A stretch of DNA of 37,408 bases from a virus. The first letter of the stretch is position 1; each line of letters starts with the position of its first letter. The position numbers and the translations under genes were made by a program. This document shows, in pieces, positions 31,594-37,408 of the stretch. The notes below the pieces were generated by a model. It was not told the origin of the DNA and ran no database searches. It was given only the letters and a program-made list of their open reading frames with translations. The DNA lies in the IMG/VR virus record IMGVR_UViG_3300027747_003334, positions 1 through 37,408 of that record. One strand, written 5' to 3'.

Positions 31594-33357
31594 ATGACGA
31601 CCACAGTGAACATACAACGCACTAACTGGATAGAACTAAGCAAGAGATTCGTAAGAGACATACCCGAGGATGAGGCTTACGACAAGAGATTAGCAGAAGA
31701 GCTTGAGATAATAAGCGAGCAGAACTTCACCAAGCACTTCATCAGAGTGCTAGACGTCCTTGAACTTACCCGAGACATACCACACATAACCAGAGGCAGC
31801 GCAGGCAGCAGTCTAGTCTGTTATCTGCTGGGAATCACTGACGTGGATCCTGTCAAAGAGCGCATACCCTTGGCACGATTCCTCAATCCATTCAGGGACG
31901 ATCTGCCCGATGTTGACATAGACTTCCCTTACTACTATCACAAGGAAGTCATGGAGCGCATCTACAAGAAGTGGCCAGGCAAGAGCGCACGCCTCAGCAA
32001 CTACGTGCGATTCCGAGAACGCACGGCACAGAAGGAAAGCCTCAAGCGCATCACTGGCCACAAGGGCAAGATACCCGGTAGCCAGGACATCGCCAAGCTG
32101 GTTCCCAAGCACCAGCAGGAGGAATGGCGCAAGCTCACTGCCAAGCTCATAGGCAAGAAGCGCTGCATCAGCAAGCATCCGGGAGGCATAGTGGTGTTTG
32201 ATCGCGCACCACCTGCCAGCCTGATACGGCAGGACAACCAGATCCTCTTGGACAAGCATGAGTGCGAAGACCTAGCATTCCTCAAGATAGACGTGCTCAG
32301 CAATCGTGGCTTGGCACAGCTCATTGACATCAGCGGCCGCCATCCCATGGACTATCCAGATGAGGATGAGGCCACAGCAGAGCTGCTATCACGTGGTGAC
32401 ACGCTGGGCGTGTGCCAGGGCGAAAGTCCTGTGATGCGCAGGACCCTGAGAGCTCTCAGAGTCAAGAACAAGCGTGACCTAACCATAGCCACAGCGCTGA
32501 TACGTCCAGCGGCCATGACAGGTCGCACCAAGGGCGTGTTCTTCAGAGATCTCATGAGCAACGACGCACCATACGGCGAGCTCAAGTATGAGAATGGTCT
32601 GATCTTCGACGAAGATGCCATCAACCTCATCATGGAAGAACTGGGCTGCGATGCCTACACAGCTGACATGTATCGCCGAGGCTTCATCAAGGGCAACGAA
32701 GAACTGTGCTTGGACTTCCTGCAGAGGATTGGTTCAAGCCCTCGCAAGGAACTAATCATGGAATTGTTCGGCAACATGGGCGGCTTTGGTCTGTGTAAAG
32801 CACACGCCATCAACTTGGCCAACCTGATCTGGGGCTTGGCCTATGAGAAGGTGCACAACCCACAGGCGTTCTGGCTGAGCACGCTGGAAAACAACAACAG
32901 CATGTACAGGCCCTGGGTGCACATGGAGCAGGCCAAGGCCGCAGGCTGGCGAATCGAAGGCAACAAACGACCATGGCGAGTGGATGGCAACACCTTGCGC
33001 AACGCAGACTGGCAGGTTCCCATATTTGACAGCCATGCTGATCAGATGAGAAAACGAGGCTTCTGGACTCACGACGAGTTCATGCCCGGCTGCTATAGCA
33101 CGGAACTGGGCAGGACCATCACGTTTTCTGGTTTGGTAGCTGCGCATCGCATGTATTGCCGCGGCTGGGTCCGGGGCAAGAAGGACTACATCACCTTCTG
33201 CACTCTGGGCACAGATAGGCGAGAATTCCACGAGCTGATCTTCCCCTGTGGTGTGCCTCTGAGCAGGTTTGACATGGTGGAAGGCGTGGGTGAGATCGAC
33301 ATCAGAGACAACAATCGCACCATCAGAGTAACCAAATGGAGCTGCAAGCGCCTGTAA
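31594..33357 (+). CDS. dnaE: DnaE-type (family C, Pol III alpha) DNA polymerase lacking the PHP domain
   Basis: 587 residues from the ATG at 31594 (AAAAGAGG upstream). The in-frame extension to 31348 would encode an unrelated leader and run antisense through the divergent gene. The polymerase core is clear: TRGSAGSSLVCYLLGITDVDP, LPDVDIDF with the catalytic Asp pair (D108, D110), KHPGGIVV in the fingers, and the third Asp in FLKIDVL (D233). FGLCKAHAINLA and an OB-fold-like C-terminus (ITFSGLVAAHRMY, KDYITFCTLG) follow. The usual N-terminal PHP domain (~280 residues) is absent and the protein is about half cellular DnaE length. It may rely on the host clamp and a separate exonuclease, and may be the replicative polymerase. 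Confidence 0.92.
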   Translation: MTTTVNIQRTNWIELSKRFVRDIPEDEAYDKRLAEELEIISEQNFTKHFIRVLDVLELTRDIPHITRGSAGSSLVCYLLGITDVDPVKERIPLARFLNPFRDDLPDVDIDFPYYYHKEVMERIYKKWPGKSARLSNYVRFRERTAQKESLKRITGHKGKIPGSQDIAKLVPKHQQEEWRKLTAKLIGKKRCISKHPGGIVVFDRAPPASLIRQDNQILLDKHECEDLAFLKIDVLSNRGLAQLIDISGRHPMDYPDEDEATAELLSRGDTLGVCQGESPVMRRTLRALRVKNKRDLTIATALIRPAAMTGRTKGVFFRDLMSNDAPYGELKYENGLIFDEDAINLIMEELGCDAYTADMYRRGFIKGNEELCLDFLQRIGSSPRKELIMELFGNMGGFGLCKAHAINLANLIWGLAYEKVHNPQAFWLSTLENNNSMYRPWVHMEQAKAAGWRIEGNKRPWRVDGNTLRNADWQVPIFDSHADQMRKRGFWTHDEFMPGCYSTELGRTITFSGLVAAHRMYCRGWVRGKKDYITFCTLGTDRREFHELIFPCGVPLSRFDMVEGVGEIDIRDNNRTIRVTKWSCKRL

Positions 33358-33364
33358 ATAGCTG

Positions 33365-33925
33365 ATGGACATATTCGCTATACACGGTGCTTTCAGCACG
33401 CCGGTCATATTCAACTATCTGCGTTCAAGATTGAATGAGCATGACTGGCATTTCCTAGACTATCACAATGATGTCAACGGAGTAGATGACATCTGTGCTC
33501 GAGCAGTGATAGATCGACCCAGCCATGTGATAGGACACAGCATGGGTGGGTTGATCGCACTGGCACTGGCTGACAATCCCAACGTGATCAGCATCACCAC
33601 CATAGCCACGCCCTTGGACGGACTAAGCGTGAATGCCCTGCAGGCCTATCTCACTCGCAGCGGATTCATCAATGAAGTGGCACATCGCAGCACATTCATG
33701 CAGCGGCTGCACCGGACCACATATGCTCAACCAGTGCAGCATCTGCTGAGCACCGTGGGTTTTAATCCCTACATGTACGAACCCAATGATGGCGTGGTCA
33801 CGCTCAAGAGCCAGAGGAGCTGGGCTGCAGGAAAGACCATAGAGCTGGATGCCAACCATGCTGAGATCATGCTCATGGATGACACGGTAGCAGCAGTCAG
33901 ACGATTCATGGCAGAGATAGGATGA
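33365..33925 (+). CDS. Small alpha/beta hydrolase (lipase/esterase-like)
   Basis: 186 residues. IHGAF near the start, the nucleophile elbow GHSMGG with S59, NDGVVT with D142, and NHAEIM with H165 form a plausible Ser-Asp-His triad in the right order. TIATPLDG after the elbow is lipase-like. There is no signal peptide, so the protein acts in the cytoplasm unless released by lysis. It starts 7 nt after dnaE, likely in the same transcript, with a poor ribosome site. A hairpin and the late box of the curli operon follow. The substrate is unknown; membrane lipid turnover is possible. Confidence 0.8.
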   Translation: MDIFAIHGAFSTPVIFNYLRSRLNEHDWHFLDYHNDVNGVDDICARAVIDRPSHVIGHSMGGLIALALADNPNVISITTIATPLDGLSVNALQAYLTRSGFINEVAHRSTFMQRLHRTTYAQPVQHLLSTVGFNPYMYEPNDGVVTLKSQRSWAAGKTIELDANHAEIMLMDDTVAAVRRFMAEIG

Positions 33926-33934
33926 CCAGCACAC

Positions 33935-33959
33935 CAGATGCTTGAAAATCCAGCATCTG
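33935..33959 (+). other. 8-bp inverted repeat directly before the curli late promoter
   Basis: CAGATGCT (33935-33942) and AGCATCTG (33952-33959) form a perfect stem with a 9-nt loop, ending exactly where TATAAATA begins. No T run follows. It might stabilise the 3' end of the dnaE/hydrolase mRNA or bind a protein. Confidence 0.55.
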
Positions 33960-33967
33960 TATAAATA
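33960..33967 (+). promoter_or_regulatory. Exact T4-type late promoter box TATAAATA for the curli operon
   Basis: TATAAATA matches the T4 late consensus at all eight positions. It ends 26 nt before the csgF ATG, leaving room for a start site near 33973 and a GGGGGA ribosome site. Confidence 0.75.
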
Positions 33968-33993
33968 TGAGCGCGTTCTTTGGGGGAATTACC

Positions 33994-34446
33994 ATGAAAA
34001 CACGCTTGTTTGCTCTGGTTTTCACGCTGTTGTCATCCAGCGCATTGGCTGGACAGATAACCTATGGTTTCAAGAATCCTGCGTTTGGTGACGACCCAGC
34101 TGCTTGGAGCAGCCAAGCTATGACCATAGAAAACTTGGAATTCAGCCGCAGGCAGGCCCAAGAAGCACAGAAGAAAGCCGAAGCTGACGCTGCGAAAGCT
34201 GCGGCACAGAACACCAATCTCAGCAAGTTCATGAACAATCTAGAATCTCGCATCTACGCACAGCTGAGCTTGCAGCTCAGCAATGCCATGTTCAGCGATG
34301 GCAGCACATCCGGTACCATGGCTTTCCAAGGCAGCACCATCAGCTGGATCAAGGACACGGTTGCGGGTACCATATCGCTCACAGTGATAGATGAGACTGG
34401 TAACAAGACTGATATCACTGTACCCATGGGGAGTTTCAAGTTCTGA
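33994..34446 (+). CDS. csgF: CsgF-like curli assembly factor
   Basis: 150 residues. Sec signal peptide MKTRLFALVFTLLSSSALA, then mature GQITYGFKNPAFGDDP, matching the CsgF N-terminus (FRNPNFGGNP) that plugs into the CsgG pore. The middle is a charged helix (RQAQEAQKKAEADAAKAAAQ), and the C-terminal strand region (GTISLTVIDETGNKTDITV) matches CsgF. CsgF docks on CsgG and helps link curlin secretion to fibre nucleation at the cell surface. The ATG at 33994 follows GGGGGA. Its stop overlaps the csgG start (TGATG), so the two are coupled. Confidence 0.9.
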   Translation: MKTRLFALVFTLLSSSALAGQITYGFKNPAFGDDPAAWSSQAMTIENLEFSRRQAQEAQKKAEADAAKAAAQNTNLSKFMNNLESRIYAQLSLQLSNAMFSDGSTSGTMAFQGSTISWIKDTVAGTISLTVIDETGNKTDITVPMGSFKF

Positions 34447-35309
34447 TGAAGATAGGCAAGATGATAGCAGCAGCAGGATTGACGCTGCTGAGCGGCTGCA
34501 TGAGTGACAAGGCCATCGATCCGTCAGTGGTCAGTGCCACACCGCAGATCCTAAAGCGCAGCAACGTCAGCAGCCTCTACGGCATGCAGGGTCCTAACGG
34601 CCCTCCCATAACCATAGCTGTGTATAGCTTCAACGACAAGACCGGACAGCGCAAGCCCAATGACAAGTTCTCAGTGCTCAGCAGTGCCGTGACACAGGGC
34701 GCAGAAGTGTTCCTCATCAAGGCGCTGCAGGACGCGGGTAACGGCAAGTGGTTCCAGGTGGTAGAACGTGTGGGACTGGATGATCTGATCAAGGAACGAC
34801 AGCTGATACGCAACCAACGTGAGACCTATGAGGGCAAGGATGCCAAGCAGCTGAGTCCCATGCTGGTAGCAGGCGTGATGCTGGAAGGTGGCATCGTTGG
34901 CTATGACGCTGACACCATCAGTGGTGGAATGGGTGCCAAGCTGCTGGGCATAGGCGCAGACATCAACTACAGGGTTGACGTGGTCACCGTGGTCATACGT
35001 TTGATCAGCGTGCAGACCGGTGAAGTCCTGGTCAGCGCAGGAGCCACCAAGACCATATACAGCCAAGGCAGCGATGCCAACGTGTTCACCTTCGTGGACG
35101 CAGGTACCATGAGCGTGCAGATGGAAGCTGGTTCGGCACAGAACGAACCAACTACCTACTCCGTGCGCTTGGCCACTGAAGCAGCTGTGGTAGACATGAT
35201 ACAGCAAGGGATCAAGAAGCAGCTCTGGGAATACGCACCGAGACCCGCATCAGCTGCTAAACCAACACCGGCCAAGGCATTGCCAGCCAAGGGCCCAGAC
35301 ACGAAATGA
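34446..35309 (+). CDS. csgG: CsgG-like outer-membrane curli secretion channel (lipoprotein)
   Basis: 287 residues. Lipoprotein signal with lipobox LSGC (C18 becomes the lipidated N-terminus). The CsgG core is well matched: ITIAVYSFNDKTGQRKP, FQVVERVGLDDLIKERQLIR, EGGIVGYDADTISGGMGAKLLGIGADINYRVD, LISVQTGEVLVSAG. In bacteria nine CsgG units form the outer-membrane pore that exports curlin. The C-terminus has an extra Pro/Ala/Lys tail (PRPASAAKPTPAKALPAKGP). CsgG homologs occur in some T4-like marine phages. Expressed late, it could make a pore in the host outer membrane. Confidence 0.93.
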   Translation: MKIGKMIAAAGLTLLSGCMSDKAIDPSVVSATPQILKRSNVSSLYGMQGPNGPPITIAVYSFNDKTGQRKPNDKFSVLSSAVTQGAEVFLIKALQDAGNGKWFQVVERVGLDDLIKERQLIRNQRETYEGKDAKQLSPMLVAGVMLEGGIVGYDADTISGGMGAKLLGIGADINYRVDVVTVVIRLISVQTGEVLVSAGATKTIYSQGSDANVFTFVDAGTMSVQMEAGSAQNEPTTYSVRLATEAAVVDMIQQGIKKQLWEYAPRPASAAKPTPAKALPAKGPDTK

Positions 35310-35346
35310 TGTGTGACCCCGGCGAGGGCACCTGAGGAGAGGGAGT

Positions 35347-36042
35347 ATGCTACGTTTGAAGTCGCTGTTGATGGGAACAGCGATGTCGGTTCTAGCAGCA
35401 AGTGGAGCACTAGCAGCTGGTAACCAGGTCTACATAGACCAAGTTGGCAACAACAGCAACATCAGCGTCACGCAATCAGGTGGTGACAACGCAGTAGGCG
35501 ACAGCGCCGCAGCAGCTATACTGCATGGCAACAATCAATCAATAACCGTGTCACAGATAGGAGCTGTGAACACCGCAGCACTGAACGTTCAGGGTGCTGG
35601 CACCACGGTGCAGAGCACTGTCACGGGCAATACCAACACAGTGAACATCGACTGCGGCAGCGGCAGCGTGAACAAGGCCAGTGCCTGTGCTGACAGCAAC
35701 ATCACGGCCAACATCACTGGCAGCAACAACGACATTGGTATCAATGCTGGCAGCAAGAGCACGCACAGCACTGAAGTCACTGGCGACCGCAACACCCTGC
35801 ACACGGACAGCATCACCAGCAACCTCTTGGGCGCACGCAGCACCATCACAGCCACTGGCAGCGACAATGCCGTGACTGTGACGCAGCACGGTCCAGCTGG
35901 ATTAAATGGCTTCGAAGCTACAGTGGCACTGACAGGTAGCAGCAACACAGTGGGAGTGGCTCAGAGTGGCACAGTGGACAGCAAGGTTAACATCACTAGC
36001 GTTGGCAGCAATAACACTATATCTGTTATCAGCGGCAACTGA
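35347..36042 (+). CDS. Curlin-like amyloid subunit
   Basis: 231 residues. Signal peptide ending SGALAAG, then Asn/Gln/Gly-rich repeats of curlin type: VYIDQVGNNSNISVTQSGGDN, ITVSQIGAVNTA, GSNNDIGINAG, GSDNAVTVTQHG, GSNNTISVIS. The Q-x-G-x2-N pattern is the CsgA/CsgB strand-turn signature; later repeats are diverged. It starts after GGAGAGG, 37 nt after csgG. It should be exported by CsgG and form extracellular amyloid or coat material. Its last 77 nt also encode the signal peptide of the FecR-domain protein in another frame. Confidence 0.85.
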   Translation: MLRLKSLLMGTAMSVLAASGALAAGNQVYIDQVGNNSNISVTQSGGDNAVGDSAAAAILHGNNQSITVSQIGAVNTAALNVQGAGTTVQSTVTGNTNTVNIDCGSGSVNKASACADSNITANITGSNNDIGINAGSKSTHSTEVTGDRNTLHTDSITSNLLGARSTITATGSDNAVTVTQHGPAGLNGFEATVALTGSSNTVGVAQSGTVDSKVNITSVGSNNTISVISGN

Positions 36043-37096
36043 TGCGACCGCAGCCATAGGTTCTGTCACAGAACAGACCGGACTGGCTGAGATCCAGCGC
36101 GACAAGAACAGCATACCCAGTGCCGTAAACACCCGTGTGGAGATGAATGACGCCGTGGTCACTGCTAGAGCTCGTGTTGGCATCACCTTCGAGGATGATA
36201 CCAAGGTAGAGATCAACGAACAGAGCAAGATGGTCATAGATGAGTTTGTCTATGATCCTGCGTCCGGTAAGGACACTGGCAAGCTGGCCATCAAGATGGC
36301 GCTGGGTACTGCACGCTATGCCAGCGGCCAGATAGCCAAGGACAACCCTGCCAGCGTGAAGATCGAGACACCAACGGCAACCATAGGCGTGCGCGGCACG
36401 GACTTTAGCATGACCGTCGATGAGCTGGGACGCAGCCTCATCATCCTATTACCAAGTTGCCCAGTGGGTTTCAAGAACGTGGAGCGAGACTGCAAGACAG
36501 GCAAGATCATAGTGACCACTGATGCGGGTGAGGAAGTGCTTGATCAACCATTCCAAGCCACGGTGACCAAGAGCAGAGAAGCCAATCCAGCCAAGAGCGT
36601 GATACTCAAGCTGGATCCCAGCCAGATCAACAACATGTTGATACTGACACCGCCCAGGGAAGCTGCTGCTCACAGCAGCGAGCATCTCATGAAAACCGCG
36701 CTGGATATCAACTATCTTGATGCTGATCTGTTGAAGTTTGATGATCTCAATATCAACCTACTGACAGCAGCTGGATCTCGCTTAGACATAGACTATCTCA
36801 GTCAGCAGTTCTTGGCCAACATGCTGGACCTGCTGAACGCAGAGCTGTTGGAAAACATGCTCAAGATAGCTGCTAACGAAGGGCTGCTGCCAGGATACAA
36901 GAAGGCCAGCGGTCTAAACTACATCATCATGGGTAACCAGCTGGTGCTCTACCGCAATGGTACATCAAGCTATGCTGAAGTGACCTTGGACAAAGATCAG
37001 AACTCGCTGCTGTCGCTGTCGCAGGACCAGTACACACTGAACCAGCGCGTCAACGGCGGAGGCAACAGCATCATAAGGATATCACAGAGCAGATGA
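35966..37096 (+). CDS. Secreted FecR-domain protein
   Basis: 376 residues from a GTG at 35966, preceded by GGGAG with 9-nt spacing. This start overlaps the curlin gene by 77 nt. It is preferred because residues 1-30 (RLTSLALAAITLYLLSAATDATAA) make a good signal peptide directly before the FecR domain (IGSVTEQTGLAEIQR, VKIETPTATIGVRGTDF). The next in-frame ATG (36142) would remove the start of that domain. FecR domains are periplasmic sensing or ligand-binding units. The C-terminal half is Leu-rich helical (LDADLLKFDDLNINLLTAAG). It lies between two curlin genes, so it likely works with curli assembly. Confidence 0.8.
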   Translation: MAQWTARLTSLALAAITLYLLSAATDATAAIGSVTEQTGLAEIQRDKNSIPSAVNTRVEMNDAVVTARARVGITFEDDTKVEINEQSKMVIDEFVYDPASGKDTGKLAIKMALGTARYASGQIAKDNPASVKIETPTATIGVRGTDFSMTVDELGRSLIILLPSCPVGFKNVERDCKTGKIIVTTDAGEEVLDQPFQATVTKSREANPAKSVILKLDPSQINNMLILTPPREAAAHSSEHLMKTALDINYLDADLLKFDDLNINLLTAAGSRLDIDYLSQQFLANMLDLLNAELLENMLKIAANEGLLPGYKKASGLNYIIMGNQLVLYRNGTSSYAEVTLDKDQNSLLSLSQDQYTLNQRVNGGGNSIIRISQSR

Positions 37097-37408
37097 TACG
37101 CACACTGATAGCATTTTTGCTGTTTGGATCAACTGCAGCAGCACAGACAGTGGGTGCTGCCGGCACTGGCCCAGCTGTGGCCATGCCTGCGGCAAATTCC
37201 AAGTTCGTTTACATAGAGCAGATAGGTGACAACAACACTGCTTATGTCAAGCAGGTGGATTCTGGTAACCAACAGGCTATGGTCGTCACTCACGGCGATA
37301 GCAACAACATCACCATACTGCAGCATGACCGTGGAGATCACAGGGCCACGGTTGGCGCTGATGGCATGGTGGCTTCAAACAGCATTAACAGCGGCAACGA
37401 CATAACCA
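37093..37408 (+). CDS. Second curlin-like subunit (CsgB-like?), cut by window edge
   Basis: The ATG at 37093 overlaps the FecR stop (ATGA); 105 residues are readable before the window ends. Signal peptide IRTLIAFLLFGSTAAAQ is followed by curlin-type repeats: FVYIEQIGDNNTAYVKQV, GNQQAMVVTHGDSNNITILQH. Whether this is a nucleator (CsgB) or a second main subunit cannot be decided from the visible part. The operon may continue beyond the window. Confidence 0.8.
   Translation, partial: MIRTLIAFLLFGSTAAAQTVGAAGTGPAVAMPAANSKFVYIEQIGDNNTAYVKQVDSGNQQAMVVTHGDSNNITILQHDRGDHRATVGADGMVASNSINSGNDIT

Noticed and set aside
35966-36042. Programmed frameshift fusing curlin to the FecR protein
   Set aside because: No slippery site is evident, and the overlapping frame forms its own signal peptide with a start codon and ribosome site.

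Overview
This window looks like part of a large, T4-like tailed phage (Caudoviricetes, myovirus type). The evidence is an rIIA-type GHKL ATPase, a cluster of very large collagen-like, LamG and Hint-domain fibre/adhesin genes, dense packing with many ATGA overlaps, and T4-type late promoter boxes (NATAAATA) ahead of several genes. Base composition is roughly balanced. The DnaK reads most like alphaproteobacterial DnaK, so an alphaproteobacterial host is a reasonable guess, but this is inference. No rRNA, tRNA, CRISPR array or insertion sequence was seen.

Layout. 1-2411 (minus): 3' part of a late unit with a sedolisin-type protease (cut by the window edge) and a collagen-like protein. 2456-3788 (plus): Hsp20, ClpS and a small HTH-like protein, ending at a clear terminator. 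3787-5150 (minus): an Ntn hydrolase coupled to a gamma-glutamylcyclotransferase-like protein, behind a late box. 5212-9768 (plus): small membrane protein, SufT/MIP18-like protein, cyclophilin, DnaK, cytidylyltransferase-like enzyme, a secreted His/Gly-rich protein, an ArfA-like ribosome-rescue peptide (43 aa) and two small proteins. 9755-10612 (minus): an unknown protein. 10685-15668 (plus): mini membrane proteins, a polytopic membrane protein, rIIA, a glycosyltransferase and a twitch-type radical SAM protein. 15608-16469: a coiled-coil protein (minus) and a second cyclotransferase-like protein (plus). 16470-31461 (minus): four fibre/adhesin genes, one encoding 2679 residues with a C-terminal Hint domain. 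31594-33925 (plus): a PHP-less DnaE-type DNA polymerase and an alpha/beta hydrolase. 33960-37408 (plus): a curli (type VIII secretion) operon, csgF-csgG-curlin-fecR-curlin, behind an exact TATAAATA box and running off the right edge.

How the parts fit. Two promoter classes can be read. Sigma70-like promoters (TTGACA, mostly 16-bp spacer, TATNNT) precede most plus-strand metabolic and takeover genes. T4-like late boxes precede the minus-strand virion genes, the Ntn-hydrolase pair and the curli operon. Early expression would therefore give a proteostasis set (Hsp20, ClpS, DnaK, cyclophilin, ArfA) plus DnaE and rIIA. Late expression would give fibres, the protease and a curli-type secretion channel with amyloid subunits. 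The most notable items are the late-promoter curli operon, the short ArfA gene, the sedolisin beside a collagen-like protein, the Hint-tailed giant protein, and promoter-embedded hairpins that would hide ribosome binding sites in read-through mRNA.
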